From positions 62,001-126,000 of the forward strand of contig NZ_JODL01000014.1 in the NCBI RefSeq assembly GCF_000718985.1: a stretch of DNA of 64,000 nt. Reading direction: 5' to 3'. The translations under genes and the position numbers were made by a program. Positions 8,823 to 18,463 of the stretch are shown piece after piece. The notes under the pieces were generated by a model. It searched no databases. It had not been told where the DNA came from and saw only the letters and a program-made list of their open reading frames with translations. The stretch comes from Streptomyces megasporus (GTDB lineage: Bacteria > Actinomycetota > Actinomycetes > Streptomycetales > Streptomycetaceae). The stretch's first letter is position 1; each line of letters opens with the position of its first letter.

Positions 8823-9422
8823 ATGTCCGAGCAGTCGACCACAGCACCGAACCGCCGCACCCGGCTGACACCGGAGCGGGAGCGGGAACTGTTCACGGCC
8901 GTGGTCGACCTGGTGCGCGAGCAGGGGTACGAGGCGCTGACGATGGACGCGATCGCGGCGCGCACCAAGTCCAGCAAAGCGACGCTGTACCGGCAGTGGG
9001 AGAGCAAGCCGAAGCTGGTCGCCACCGCCCTGCGGCAATTGGCGAAGACGTCCCCGGCCGACGTCGACACCGGGTCCCTCGCCGGTGACCTGCGGCGGAT
9101 GGTGAACGACATCCTCGCCCACGCCACCGAGGACACCGCGCTGCTGAACGGCCTGGCGCACGCCGTCTCGAAGGACCCGGAGCTGTGGCAGGCGCTGTAC
9201 GAGCTGCACATCCGGCCCGGTCTGGAAGGACTGGAGACCGTGCTGGGCCGAGCCGTCGAGCGCGGCGAGCTGGCCCCGGACAACCCGGTGCGGGAGTTCC
9301 TGCCGCACCTGCTCATCGGGGCGTTGGGCACCCGCAAGCTGATCGAGAACCGGGACGCGGACGCCGCGTACATGGAGCGCTACCTGCGAGCCGTGGTGTT
9401 CCCCGCGCTCGGCATCTCCTGA
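8823..9422 (+). CDS. TetR family transcriptional repressor
   Basis: A 199-residue TetR protein. The N-terminal HTH (about residues 17-63) reads Val-Val-Asp-Leu-Val-Arg-Glu-Gln-Gly-Tyr-Glu-Ala-Leu-Thr-Met-Asp-Ala-Ile-Ala-Ala-Arg-Thr, then the recognition helix Ser-Ser-Lys-Ala-Thr-Leu-Tyr-Arg-Gln-Trp. The rest is a helical ligand domain (TetR_C_16-like). The gene lies 113 bases before an MMPL transporter in the same direction, and its promoter carries a perfect palindrome. The likely role is to repress itself and the transporter until a lipophilic ligand binds. Confidence 0.88.
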   Translation: MSEQSTTAPNRRTRLTPERERELFTAVVDLVREQGYEALTMDAIAARTKSSKATLYRQWESKPKLVATALRQLAKTSPADVDTGSLAGDLRRMVNDILAHATEDTALLNGLAHAVSKDPELWQALYELHIRPGLEGLETVLGRAVERGELAPDNPVREFLPHLLIGALGTRKLIENRDADAAYMERYLRAVVFPALGIS

Positions 9423-9535
9423 CCGGCCCCTTCCACGGGGACGCCCGGCCCCTCGGGACCTCCGCGCCCCTGCCCGGTCTTCGCCGGCCTTCCGGCCCCT
9501 CGACCCTCGTCCTCCGATCCAGGAGTCCTCATCTC

Positions 9536-11737
9536 ATGGCCACGTTCCTGTACCGGATCGGCCGCTTCGCCTTCCGGCGGCGCGGTCTGGTCGCCCTGTT
9601 GTGGGTGGTGGTGCTGGCGGTCGCCGGCGGCGCCGCCGCGTCCACCTCCTCGACCGCATCCTCCAGCATCTCCATCCCCGGCACCGAAGCGCAGAAGGCG
9701 TTCGAGCTACTGGAGGAACGTTTCCCCGGCAGCAGTCCCGATGGTGCCTCCGCCCGTGTGGTCTTCAAGGCCCCCGACGGCGAGAAGATCACCGACGGCG
9801 AGAACAAGGCCGCCGTCGACGCGGTCGTCGCCGACCTGGCCAAGGGCTCGCAGGTCCAGCAGGCCGTCGACCCCTACCGAGCCCGGGCCGTCAGCCGGGA
9901 CGGCACCACCGCCTACGCCCAGGTCACCTACGAGGTGAACTCCTTCGAGCTGACCGACGCCTCCCGCGACGCCCTGGAGAGCGCCGCGGAGGGCGGCCGG
10001 GAGGCCGGGCTGACCGTGGAGATCGGCGGCGACGCGCTCGTGACGATGCCGAAGACCGGCACCGCCGAGGTGATCGGCGTGGCCGTCGCGGCCGTGGTCC
10101 TGCTCGTCACCTTCGGTTCGCTGGTCGCCGCCGGCATGCCGCTGATCACCGCGCTCGTCGGCGTCGGCATCACCGCCTCCGCCATCACCGCCCTCACCGG
10201 AGTCCTGGACCTGGACAGCACCACGCCGATCCTGGCCACGATGATCGGGCTGGCCGTCGGCATCGACTACGCGCTGTTCATCGTCTCCCGCTACCGCGCC
10301 GAACTCGCCGAGGGCCGCGAACGCCAGGAGGCCGTCGGCCACGCGGTGGGCACCGCGGGCTCCGCCGTGGTCTTCGCCGGACTCACCGTGATCATCGCGC
10401 TGGTCGGACTGTCGGTGGTCGACATCCCGATCCTGACCAAGATGGGCCTGGCCGCCGCCGGCGCCGTCGTCATGGCCGTCCTCGTCGCCCTGACCCTGAT
10501 CCCCGCGCTGCTGGGCTTCGCCGGGGAGCGGATCCTCCCCCGCAAGCAGCGCGACCGGAACGGCGAGAAGGCGGCCGTGGCCGAGGAGAAGCCCGGCGCG
10601 GGCACCCGCTGGGCGCGGTTCGTGCTGCGCCGCCCGATCGTGGTGCTGCTGACCGCGGTCGTCGGCCTGGGCCTGGCCGCCGTCCCCGTCTCCGACCTTC
10701 GACTCAACCTGCCCGACGACGGCTCCAAGCCCACCGACACCACCCAGCGCAGGGCCTACGACATGATCTCGGAGGGCTTCGGTCCGGGGTCCAACGGCCC
10801 GCTGGTGGTGGTCGTGGACGCCGAGGACAGCGACGACCCGAAGGGCGCGGCCGAGCGGACCGCCGCCGCCGTCCAGGGCCTGGACAACGTCGCCGCCGTC
10901 ACCCCCGCCACGTTCAACGAGGCCGGGGACACCGCGATGCTCACCGTCGTCCCGAAGTCCGCGCCGAGCAGCGCCGAGACCGAGGGGCTGGTCCGCGCCA
11001 TCCGCGGCGAGGCCCGCGGGATCGCCGCCGAGACGGACGCGGACGTCCTGGTCACCGGGCAGACCGCCATGGGCATCGACGTCTCGCAGAAGCTCGACGA
11101 CGCCCTCGCCCCCTACCTGGCCCTCGTGGTCGGCCTGGCCTTCCTGCTGCTGATGGTGGTCTTCCGGTCGGTGCTCGTCCCGCTCAAGGCGGCGCTCGGC
11201 TTCCTGCTGTCGGTCCTGGCGGCGCTGGGTTCGGTCGTGGCGGTCTTCCAGTGGGGTTGGCTGGCCGACGTCTTCGGCGTGGAGCAGACCGGCCCGATCA
11301 TGAGCATCATGCCGATCCTCATGGTCGGCCTGGTCTTCGGCCTGGCGATGGACTACGAGGTCTTCCTGGTCACCCGGATGCGCGAGGCCCACGTCCACGG
11401 CGAGACGCCCCACCAGGCCGTCGAGACCGGCTTCAAGCTGGGCGCGCGCGTGGTCACCGCCGCGGCGCTGATCATGGTCAGCGTCTTCGCCGGGTTCATC
11501 GGCTCCTCCGAGTCGATGATCAAGATGATCGGCTTCGGCCTGGCCGTCGCCGTCCTCTTCGACGCCTTCGTGGTCCGCATGGCCATCGTCCCGGCCGTCC
11601 TCGCCCTGCTCGGCACGTCCGCCTGGTGGCTGCCGCGGTGGTTGGACAAGGCCCTGCCCAACGTCGACGTCGAAGGCGAGAGCCTCCGGCGCGAGTCGGC
11701 CGACCCGGCCCCGGAGCCGGCGGCGAGCCGCGCCTGA
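9536..11737 (+). CDS. MMPL family RND-type transporter
   Basis: A 733-residue membrane protein with the RND/MMPL duplicated plan: one N-terminal helix, a soluble porter domain, five helices, then the same again. The conserved G-x-x-x-D-Y signatures are both present (Gly-Leu-Ala-Val-Gly-Ile-Asp-Tyr-Ala-Leu-Phe near 245 and Gly-Leu-Ala-Met-Asp-Tyr-Glu-Val-Phe near 605); their Asp residues carry protons. Such proteins export lipids, siderophores or drugs. AGGAG precedes ATG 9536. With the TetR gene it makes a two-gene export unit. Confidence 0.88.
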   Translation: MATFLYRIGRFAFRRRGLVALLWVVVLAVAGGAAASTSSTASSSISIPGTEAQKAFELLEERFPGSSPDGASARVVFKAPDGEKITDGENKAAVDAVVADLAKGSQVQQAVDPYRARAVSRDGTTAYAQVTYEVNSFELTDASRDALESAAEGGREAGLTVEIGGDALVTMPKTGTAEVIGVAVAAVVLLVTFGSLVAAGMPLITALVGVGITASAITALTGVLDLDSTTPILATMIGLAVGIDYALFIVSRYRAELAEGRERQEAVGHAVGTAGSAVVFAGLTVIIALVGLSVVDIPILTKMGLAAAGAVVMAVLVALTLIPALLGFAGERILPRKQRDRNGEKAAVAEEKPGAGTRWARFVLRRPIVVLLTAVVGLGLAAVPVSDLRLNLPDDGSKPTDTTQRRAYDMISEGFGPGSNGPLVVVVDAEDSDDPKGAAERTAAAVQGLDNVAAVTPATFNEAGDTAMLTVVPKSAPSSAETEGLVRAIRGEARGIAAETDADVLVTGQTAMGIDVSQKLDDALAPYLALVVGLAFLLLMVVFRSVLVPLKAALGFLLSVLAALGSVVAVFQWGWLADVFGVEQTGPIMSIMPILMVGLVFGLAMDYEVFLVTRMREAHVHGETPHQAVETGFKLGARVVTAAALIMVSVFAGFIGSSESMIKMIGFGLAVAVLFDAFVVRMAIVPAVLALLGTSAWWLPRWLDKALPNVDVEGESLRRESADPAPEPAASRA

Positions 11738-11753
11738 CGGGACGTCACCGCTC

Positions 11754-11788
11754 GGGGCCGCCGACGTTGAGCGGGCGGCGACGGCCCC
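11754..11788 (+). terminator. imperfect hairpin after the MMPL gene
   Basis: Outer arms GGGGCCG / CGGCCCC with additional inner pairing lie 17 bases after the stop. Several other G+C-rich stems occur up to 11930, so the exact end is uncertain. Confidence 0.45.
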
Positions 11789-11933
11789 GGCCACGCCGCG
11801 CCCGTGGGGACGGGGAGCGGCGTGGCGGCCACGGGGCCCGTCCCGGCCCCTCCACGCGAGGGTCCGGGGCGGGCCCGTGCGCGTTCTCGGGGGTCGGAGC
11901 GGCGGGGACGGCGGGGACGTCGGGGACGTCGGG

Positions 11934-12497
11934 TCAGTCGGGGACGCGGGCGGTGTCGAGGTCGGCGAGGATCGCCGCCACCGTCTCCTCGGGCGTCTGC
12001 TCGGAGGTGTCCAGCCACAGACCGACGCGCGGGGTCTCCTCGCGCAGGAAACGGTCGAGCTCCTCCACCGTCCACAGGCCGTACCCCGTCTTCTCCCGCC
12101 GCTCCTCCCGTTCCACCACCGTCTCGGGGCGGGGGGCGAGCACCACCACGTACAGCGGGCGCGTCCGGACCGTCGAGGCGTACTCGGCCAGGCTCTTGCC
12201 GAGGATGACGTCCTGCACCACGGCGGTCCAGCCGGCCTCCGCGTAGGCGTCGGCCACCATGGCGGAGAGACGGTGGCGCAGGTGGAACTGGGCGACGGCC
12301 TCGGGGGTCTCGTCGGGTCGGGGCAGCAGTTCCTCACGGCCGGAGACGATCATCCGGCGGAACATGTCGCCCCGTACGTGCACCGTGCGTGGCAGGTGTT
12401 CGGCCAGTTCCTGGGCGACGGTGGACTTTCCCGAGGCCATCACCCCGGTGACGACCACCACGGCGGGCCCCAGGGCGAACTCCAGGGACGTTCCCAT
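11934..12497 (-). CDS. P-loop kinase-like ATPase (AAA_33/gluconate-kinase-like)
   Basis: A 187-residue P-loop protein. Walker A is Gly-Val-Met-Ala-Ser-Gly-Lys-Ser-Thr at 18-26. A His-Val-Arg-Gly-Asp-Met-Phe-Arg-Arg follows, as in small-molecule kinases. A lid region rich in Glu/Arg (Val-Val-Glu-Arg-Glu-Glu-Arg-Arg-Glu-Lys) and a Leu-Trp-Leu-Asp-Thr-Ser before the last helix also fit. Chloramphenicol phosphotransferase, shikimate kinase and tRNA-end kinases share this fold; the substrate is not visible. On the minus strand GGGAGGT precedes ATG 12497. Confidence 0.75.
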   Translation of the reverse strand: MGTSLEFALGPAVVVVTGVMASGKSTVAQELAEHLPRTVHVRGDMFRRMIVSGREELLPRPDETPEAVAQFHLRHRLSAMVADAYAEAGWTAVVQDVILGKSLAEYASTVRTRPLYVVVLAPRPETVVEREERREKTGYGLWTVEELDRFLREETPRVGLWLDTSEQTPEETVAAILADLDTARVPD

Positions 12498-12706
12498 GGG
12501 TGTGCACCTCCCGGTGAGGGCGCGCCTCGTCGGCAGGCGGCGCCCACTGCCAGGGTGGCATGGACGGCGGGCGGAGCGGCGACGACCGGCCCGGTCCCGG
12601 TGGGGACGCCCCCGACGGACGGCCCCGGTCGGTGCGGCGGCCGGGACGGGGCATACGGAAACCGACAGGACTTTCGATTCCCTCGGGACCTCTCGGAGAG
12701 CACGCC

Positions 12707-13921
12707 ATGGACACCGCCCACGACCAAGCCCGGGAACAGGACCGGGACCCGGCGGAGAGAGACCCCGAGGAACGCAAGCGCCGGCTGCGCCGGCGGCTGG
12801 AGCGACTGATCGGGATCGCGGCGACCGAGGGCAACTCCCTGGTGCCGCTGCGCAACGGCGACGAGATCTTCCCGGCGATGCTGGAGAGCATCCGGTCCGC
12901 CGAGCACACCGTCGACATGATGACGTTCGTGTACTGGCGCGGCGCGATCGCCCGCGAGTTCGCCGAGGCGCTGGCCGACCGCGCCCGCGCGGGCGTCCGG
13001 GTGCGGCTGCTGCTGGACGGCTTCGGGTGCCGGCCGATCGAGGAGGACCTGCTGGAGCTGATGGACCGGGCCGGAGTGCAGGTGGTCTGGTTCCGCAGGC
13101 CGCTGTGGCTCTCGCCGTTGAAGCAGAACCACCGCTGCCACCGCAAGGTGCTCGTCGTGGACGAGGAGGTCGCCTACACCGGCGGGGTGGGGATAGCCGA
13201 GGAGTGGTGCGGCGACGCCCGCGACGCGAGCGAGTGGCGCGACACCCACGTCCGGGTGCGCGGCCCGGCCGTGGACGGCATCGCCGCCGCCTTCGCGCAG
13301 AACTGGGCCGAGTGCGCCCCCGTCCTGTTCGACGAGCGGGACCGCTTCGTCGAGCACGAGCCGCGGGGCGACGCGGTGGTGCAGGTGGTGCGCGGCTCGG
13401 CCGCCTTCGGCTGGCAGGACATGCAGACGTTGCTGCGGGTGGTGCTGGAGAGCGCACGGGAGCGGGTGCGGCTGGCCACCGCGTACTTCGCGCCCGACCC
13501 GTACTTCGTGGAGTTGCTGTGCGCCACCGCGCGGCGCGGGGTGGCGGTGGACCTCCTGCTGCCGGGCCGGTACACCGACCAGCGGGTGTGCCGGCTGGCC
13601 GGGCAGCGGTACTACGAGGAGCTCACCGCGTGCGGAGTGCGGGTCTGGGAGTACCAGCCGACGATGATGCACGCCAAGATCGTGACGGTCGACGGGGTCG
13701 CCGCGCTGGTGGGGTCCACCAACCTCAACCGGCGCTCGCTGGACCACGACGAGGAGGTCATGCTCGCCGTCCTGGACGAGGACTTCACCGCGACGCTGGA
13801 CGGGCACTTCGAGGAGGACCTGGCCAGGAGCGTCCGCGTCGAGGGCCGCCGGTGGCAAAGACGTCCGGTCCGGCAGCGGCTCCGGGAGCTCTCCGTCGTG
13901 CCGATCCGCCGCTTCCTGTGA
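12707..13921 (+). CDS. phospholipase D / cardiolipin synthase family protein
   Basis: A 404-residue protein with two HKD motifs: His145-x-Lys147-x4-Asp152 and His322-x-Lys324-x4-Asp329, each followed by a Gly-Gly or Gly-Ser-Thr-Asn. This is the duplicated PLD active site, working through a phosphohistidine intermediate. Residues 1-35 are charged, and there is no N-terminal membrane pair, so it resembles ClsB/YbhO rather than ClsA. It probably condenses or hydrolyses phospholipids at the membrane surface. It is transcribed alone and converges on aspS. Confidence 0.85.
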   Translation: MDTAHDQAREQDRDPAERDPEERKRRLRRRLERLIGIAATEGNSLVPLRNGDEIFPAMLESIRSAEHTVDMMTFVYWRGAIAREFAEALADRARAGVRVRLLLDGFGCRPIEEDLLELMDRAGVQVVWFRRPLWLSPLKQNHRCHRKVLVVDEEVAYTGGVGIAEEWCGDARDASEWRDTHVRVRGPAVDGIAAAFAQNWAECAPVLFDERDRFVEHEPRGDAVVQVVRGSAAFGWQDMQTLLRVVLESARERVRLATAYFAPDPYFVELLCATARRGVAVDLLLPGRYTDQRVCRLAGQRYYEELTACGVRVWEYQPTMMHAKIVTVDGVAALVGSTNLNRRSLDHDEEVMLAVLDEDFTATLDGHFEEDLARSVRVEGRRWQRRPVRQRLRELSVVPIRRFL

Positions 13922-13950
13922 GCGGCTTCCTGTGCGGGCGGCGGGACGCG

Positions 13951-13989
13951 CGCGGGGGCGGGGACCGACGACCGGTCCCCGCCCCCGCG
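13951..13989. terminator. bidirectional terminator between the PLD gene and aspS
   Basis: A perfect 17-bp stem CGCGGGGGCGGGGACCG / CGGTCCCCGCCCCCGCG with a 5-base loop sits between the two convergent stops (13921 and 14015). Confidence 0.8.
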
Positions 13990-14014
13990 GCCACGTCCGT
14001 GACGGCTGCCGCGA

Positions 14015-15784
14015 CTACTTCGCCTGCGGCGGCTTGCGCAGCGAGAGGTGGAGCTCCTTCAGGCGGGCCTCGTCGACCTCGCTCGGGGCGCCCATCAGCA
14101 GGTCCTGGGCGTTTCCGTTGAGCGGGAAGGCGATGGTCTCGCGGATGTTGGGCTCGTCGGCCAGCAGCATCACGATGCGGTCCACGCCCGGGGCGATGCC
14201 GCCGTGCGGCGGAGCGCCGTAGTGGAAGGCGCGGAGCATGCCGCCGAACTCGTGCTCGACCTCCTCGCGGCTGTACCCGGCGATCTCGAACGCCTTGTAC
14301 ATGACCTCCGGCTCGTGGTTCCGGATCGCGCCCGAGGACAGTTCGACGCCGTTGCAGACGATGTCGTACTGCCAGGCCAGGACGTCCAGCGGGTCCTTGG
14401 TCCGAAGCGCCTCCAGGCCGCCCTGCGGCATGGAGAACGGGTTGTGGGAGAACTCGATGGCGCCGGTCTCCTCGTTCCGCTCGAACATCGGGAAGTCGAC
14501 GATCCAGCAGAACCGGAAGACGTTCTCCTCGAAGTGGCCGGTGCGGCGCCCGGCCTCGACGCGGACCGCGCCCATGATCTTGGAGACCTCGTCGAACTCG
14601 CCCGCGCCGAAGAAGATCGCCGTGCCCGGCTTGGCGTCCAGCCGCTCCAGCAGCGCGGAGACGTTCTCCTCGGTGAGGAACTTGGCGATCGGGCCGGTCA
14701 GCTTCGCCTCGTCGCCGACGCGCACCCAGGCCAGGCCCTTGGCGCCGAGCTCGACGGCGAACTCGCCCATCTGGTCGAAGAACTTGCGCGGCTGGTCGGC
14801 GGTGTCGGGCACGGCCAGGGCGCGGACGTGCTTGCCGGCGAACGCCTTGAAGTCCGACCCGGCGAAGATCTCCGAGACGTCGACCAGCTCCAGCGGGACG
14901 CGCAGGTCCGGCTTGTCGGAGCCGTACTTCAGCATCGCCTCGCGGAACGGGATGCGCGGGAACGGCGAGGTGACGTGGCGACCACCGCCGAACTCCTCGA
15001 ACAGCTCGGTCATCACCTTCTCGATGACGCCGAAGACGTCCTCCTGCTCGACGAAGCTCATCTCGACGTCGAGCTGGTAGAACTCGCCCGGCGAGCGGTC
15101 GGCGCGGGCGTCCTCGTCGCGGAAGCAGGGGGCGATCTGGAAGTAGCGGTCGAAGCCCGCGATCATCAGCAACTGCTTGAACTGCTGCGGGGCCTGCGGC
15201 AGCGCGTAGAACTTGCCCGGGTGGAGCCGGGAGGGCACCAGGAAGTCGCGGGCGCCCTCGGGGGAGGTGGCCGACAGGATCGGGGTGGCCAGCTCGTTGA
15301 AGCCGAGCGCGGTCATCTTCTGCCGGATGGCGGCGATGACCGCCGAGCGCAGCATGATGTTGCGGTGCATGCGCTCCTTGCGCAGGTCGAGGAAGCGGTA
15401 CTCCAGGCGCCGCTCCTCGTTGACGCCGTCCTCGGTGTTGACCGTGAAGGGCAGCGGGTCGGCGCCGCCCAGCACCTCGACCTCGGCCACCTCGACCTCG
15501 ATCTCGCCGGTGGGCAGCTCGGGGTTGACGTTCTCCGCGCCGCGGGCGACGACCCGGCCGTCCACGCGGACGACGGACTCCTTGGAGATCGAGCTCAGGG
15601 CCTCGTACGGCGCGGTCTCCGGGCGGACGACGAGCTGGACGATGCCGTAGTGGTCCCGCAGATCGATGAAGAGGATGCCGCCCAGGTTCCGCCGATTGTG
15701 CAGCCAGCCGGAGAGGCGGACATCCTTGCCGATGTCGGCCGTACGGAGCTCGCCGCAGGTGTGGGACCGGTACCGATGCATCAT
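14015..15784 (-). CDS. aspS: aspartate--tRNA ligase
   Basis: A 589-residue class II synthetase of the bacterial type: N-terminal OB-fold anticodon domain (about 1-110), catalytic core and the GAD insertion (about 300-400). Motif 2 appears as [10 protein letters not shown] and motif 3 as Gly-Val-Asp-Arg-Ile-Val-Met-Leu near the end, followed by Asn-Ile-Arg-Glu-Thr-Ile-Ala-Phe-Pro. It charges tRNA-Asp, and actinobacterial AspRS may also charge tRNA-Asn in species lacking AsnRS. It stands alone, converging with the PLD gene and divergent from the phosphatase gene. Confidence 0.97.
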   Translation of the reverse strand: MMHRYRSHTCGELRTADIGKDVRLSGWLHNRRNLGGILFIDLRDHYGIVQLVVRPETAPYEALSSISKESVVRVDGRVVARGAENVNPELPTGEIEVEVAEVEVLGGADPLPFTVNTEDGVNEERRLEYRFLDLRKERMHRNIMLRSAVIAAIRQKMTALGFNELATPILSATSPEGARDFLVPSRLHPGKFYALPQAPQQFKQLLMIAGFDRYFQIAPCFRDEDARADRSPGEFYQLDVEMSFVEQEDVFGVIEKVMTELFEEFGGGRHVTSPFPRIPFREAMLKYGSDKPDLRVPLELVDVSEIFAGSDFKAFAGKHVRALAVPDTADQPRKFFDQMGEFAVELGAKGLAWVRVGDEAKLTGPIAKFLTEENVSALLERLDAKPGTAIFFGAGEFDEVSKIMGAVRVEAGRRTGHFEENVFRFCWIVDFPMFERNEETGAIEFSHNPFSMPQGGLEALRTKDPLDVLAWQYDIVCNGVELSSGAIRNHEPEVMYKAFEIAGYSREEVEHEFGGMLRAFHYGAPPHGGIAPGVDRIVMLLADEPNIRETIAFPLNGNAQDLLMGAPSEVDEARLKELHLSLRKPPQAK

Positions 15785-16003
15785 TCGTCCAAGTCGTCAG
15801 GTTGTCGGGTCGGGTTGTCGGGTCGGGTTCACGGACCGTCGTGTCGGACGGCCGCCGGGGTCTCGGCCGGCCGTGCGCCGCGCTCGTCCGGTCGCTCGGA
15901 CGAGGTGGCTCGCGAGCCGCGGTGCGCGGACACGCACGGCTCAGACTACCGTCCGGCCTCTCCTCACCGGGTGCCCCCCGCGTTATGCACATAAAGTAGA
16001 AAA

Positions 16004-18292
16004 GTGCGCATCGAGGACATGCTGGCGGCAACCCGGACCGGTTTGTGGCGGTGGGACAACGAGACGGGGCTGAGCACCCTGGACGCCACCGCCGCCCGGT
16101 TGCTGGAGCTGCCCCCCGAGCCCACCACGCTCCGTGAGGACGACCTGCGCAACCGCTTCCACCCCGTCGACTACGCCGAACTGCACAACATCGCCGCGCT
16201 GGTCGCCACCGAGGGCACCGTCGCCCAGATCCTGATGCGGGTGGTGGCGGCGGACGGCTCCGTGGCGCGGTACGTGCGCATCCGGATGGCCCCCGCCGAC
16301 CAGTCCGTGGACCCGGAGACGGACCTGCGGGGGCTGGTGCTGTACGGCCTGATCGCCGAGACCCCCCGACCCAGCCGAGCCGGCTCGGGGGAGGATTTCG
16401 AGGGCCCGCTGAACGACGAGGGGACCGGCCCCCTCTCCGCCGCCCCTCCGCGGCCGCCCTCCGAGACGACCCCCACCGTCCGGTCCCCCGAAACGCTGGG
16501 TCCACCGGTCGGGGACGAGCTGCGGCGGTCGCGCGAGACGTTCCTGATGGACGCGGGACGGGCGCTGGCCGCGGCCCAGACCACGACGGAGGTGCTGCGG
16601 ATCGCCGGAGAGCTGACGATGCCCGGCTTCTCGCCCTCCGATCTGATCGTCTTCGGCGTGAAGGGCGATCGGCTGGTCCCCATCGGCGCCTACGGCCCGC
16701 ACTCCGGGGCGGAGCGGCTCTTCCAGGACATCCCGCTGGAGAGCGAGTACCCGGGCGCCGCGGTGGTCCGCACGGGCCGGGCCGTGTACCTGTCCTCCCC
16801 CGACGAGTACCGCCGCCGGTTCCCCGCGACCTGGTCCTTCGTCGAGACGTACGGCAACCGCGCCTGGGCGTACCTTCCGCTGCTGGTGGGAGGGCGGACG
16901 ATCGGCTCCTGGCTGGTCTCGTTCCGGGACCCGGTCGCCTTCACCCCGGACGAGCGGTACGTCCTGACGACGGTGGCGCGGCTGCTCGCGCACGCGCTGT
17001 CCCGGGTCTACGTCCAGGAGTCCAAGCGGGAGCTGGCCGACAACCTCCAGCGCACCCTGCGCAGCGACCGCCGGCCGACCGTCCCGGGCATGGCTCTGGC
17101 CAGCCGGTACATGCCGGCCGGCGGCGGACTCCAGGTGGGCGGCGACTGGTACGACGTGATCTCGCTGCCGTCCGGCCGCACGGCGCTGGTCATCGGCGAC
17201 GTACAGGGGCACGACGTACGGGCGGCGGGGATCATGACGCAACTGCGGATCGCGCTGCGCGCGTACGCCTCGGAGGGCCACCGGCCCGACGCGGTCCTCT
17301 CCCGGGCCGGCCGCTTCCTCCACGACCTGGAGGCCGACGACGCCCACCGGCCCGAGGACACCCCCGAGGACGCCCCCGAGAAAGGCGCGAAGGACGCGCA
17401 CGACGACCACCGCTTCGCCACCTGCCTGTACGTGGAGGTCGACCCGACCACGGGCACGCTCGACATCGCACGGGCGGGCCACCCCGCCCCCGTCGTCCGT
17501 CTGACCGACGGCACGGTGCTGACCCCCTCGGTGCCGCCCGGCCCGCCGCTGGGCATCGAGGCCGGGGCCGACTACCCGATCACCCGCCTGGTGCTGGAGC
17601 GGGGTCAGACGCTGCTGATGTGCACCGACGGCCTGGTGGAGGCGGGTGGCCTGGACTACGAGACCGGCTGGGAGCGGTTGCGCAAGGCCCTGGCGTCCCA
17701 CGCGGAGGTCTCGCTGGAGACGCTCGCCGACGCGCTGATCCGCACCATGCACGGACCGCCGAAGCGCCACATGACCGGCACCGGCATGGGCGCGGCCGGG
17801 CGCCCCGGCGGACGCGAGGACGACATCGCGCTCCTGCTGCTGGGCCGCGACGGCGAGGCCGCCCCGACCCGCTGGCGCGCACCCAGCCGCCGCATCGTCG
17901 TCCCCGTGGGGCAGGACGAGCCGGCCCGGGTCGCCGACACCCGTCACCAACTGCGCGAACTGCTGTACGACTGGATGGTCGAGGACCAGGTGGAAGGCGC
18001 CGTCCTGCTGCTGTCGGAGCTGCTGACCAACGCCCTGGTGCACACCGACGGGGACGCCACCGTGGTGGCCGAGCTGATCGGCGAGCGCGGTGCGCGCCGG
18101 TTGCGCGTGGAGGTCGCCGACCGCAGCGACGAGCTGCCCCACCGTCGCAACCCCGGCGAGCTGGCCTCCCGCGGTCGCGGTCTGCTGCTGATGGAGATGG
18201 TGGCGAACGCGTGGGGGGTGGAGCCCAGGGGCGAGGGCAAGAGCATCTGGTTCGAGATCCGCGAGGGCGCGCCGGCGCCCGTGGAGGTCTGA
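16004..18292 (+). CDS. PAS-GAF-SpoIIE phosphatase with C-terminal HATPase domain
   Basis: A 762-residue cytoplasmic signalling protein. Order: PAS-like domain (about 5-118), Pro-rich linker (120-170), GAF domain (about 172-335), PP2C/SpoIIE phosphatase (about 350-610; metal sites Gly-Asp-Trp-Tyr-Asp at 380-384, Gly-Asp-Val-Gln-Gly-His-Asp at 398-404, Gly-Gly-Arg-Glu-Asp-Asp near 601), then a GHKL ATPase/anti-sigma kinase domain (about 640-755; N box Glu-Leu-Leu-Thr-Asn-Ala-Leu-Val-His). One chain therefore holds both a phosphatase for a phospho-anti-anti-sigma factor and an RsbW-like kinase. No STAS or sigma gene is near. GTG 16004 starts the frame. Confidence 0.88.
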   Translation: MRIEDMLAATRTGLWRWDNETGLSTLDATAARLLELPPEPTTLREDDLRNRFHPVDYAELHNIAALVATEGTVAQILMRVVAADGSVARYVRIRMAPADQSVDPETDLRGLVLYGLIAETPRPSRAGSGEDFEGPLNDEGTGPLSAAPPRPPSETTPTVRSPETLGPPVGDELRRSRETFLMDAGRALAAAQTTTEVLRIAGELTMPGFSPSDLIVFGVKGDRLVPIGAYGPHSGAERLFQDIPLESEYPGAAVVRTGRAVYLSSPDEYRRRFPATWSFVETYGNRAWAYLPLLVGGRTIGSWLVSFRDPVAFTPDERYVLTTVARLLAHALSRVYVQESKRELADNLQRTLRSDRRPTVPGMALASRYMPAGGGLQVGGDWYDVISLPSGRTALVIGDVQGHDVRAAGIMTQLRIALRAYASEGHRPDAVLSRAGRFLHDLEADDAHRPEDTPEDAPEKGAKDAHDDHRFATCLYVEVDPTTGTLDIARAGHPAPVVRLTDGTVLTPSVPPGPPLGIEAGADYPITRLVLERGQTLLMCTDGLVEAGGLDYETGWERLRKALASHAEVSLETLADALIRTMHGPPKRHMTGTGMGAAGRPGGREDDIALLLLGRDGEAAPTRWRAPSRRIVVPVGQDEPARVADTRHQLRELLYDWMVEDQVEGAVLLLSELLTNALVHTDGDATVVAELIGERGARRLRVEVADRSDELPHRRNPGELASRGRGLLLMEMVANAWGVEPRGEGKSIWFEIREGAPAPVEV

Positions 18293-18362
18293 CCCCACCC
18301 GACACGGCTCGGCGGCTCCGGCACCGCTCACCGCTCACCACTCACCGCTCACCGAAAGAAAG

Positions 18363-18400
18363 CACGCCCCGCGCCGTGATCGTCAACGGCGTGGGGCGTG
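18363..18400. terminator. bidirectional terminator between phosphatase and pirin genes
   Basis: CACGCCCCGCGCCGT pairs with ACGGCGTGGGGCGTG across an 8-base loop (15 bp, one mismatch). It lies between convergent stops. Confidence 0.7.
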
Positions 18401-18463
18401 GGGCACGGGCCGGGCGCTTCGGTTCCGCACCGCGGTCCGACGGGTCCGACGGCTCGGCGCGCG

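Noticed and set aside
11738..11933. Small gene between the MMPL and P-loop genes
   Set aside because: The gap holds only G+C-rich stems; no frame has a start with a ribosome site.
9601..12337. Long open frames on both strands over the MMPL gene
   Set aside because: Low-complexity translations rich in Arg or Asp/Gly; codon third-position bias fits only the MMPL frame.
15785..16003. T-box or other leader element before aspS
   Set aside because: No stem pairs, specifier loop or T-box sequence could be seen in the 219-base gap.
13785..16505. Very long open frame antisense to aspS and beyond (over 900 codons)
   Set aside because: Such frames arise by G+C bias. Its translation is Arg/Gly/Pro-rich without domains, and aspS explains the region.
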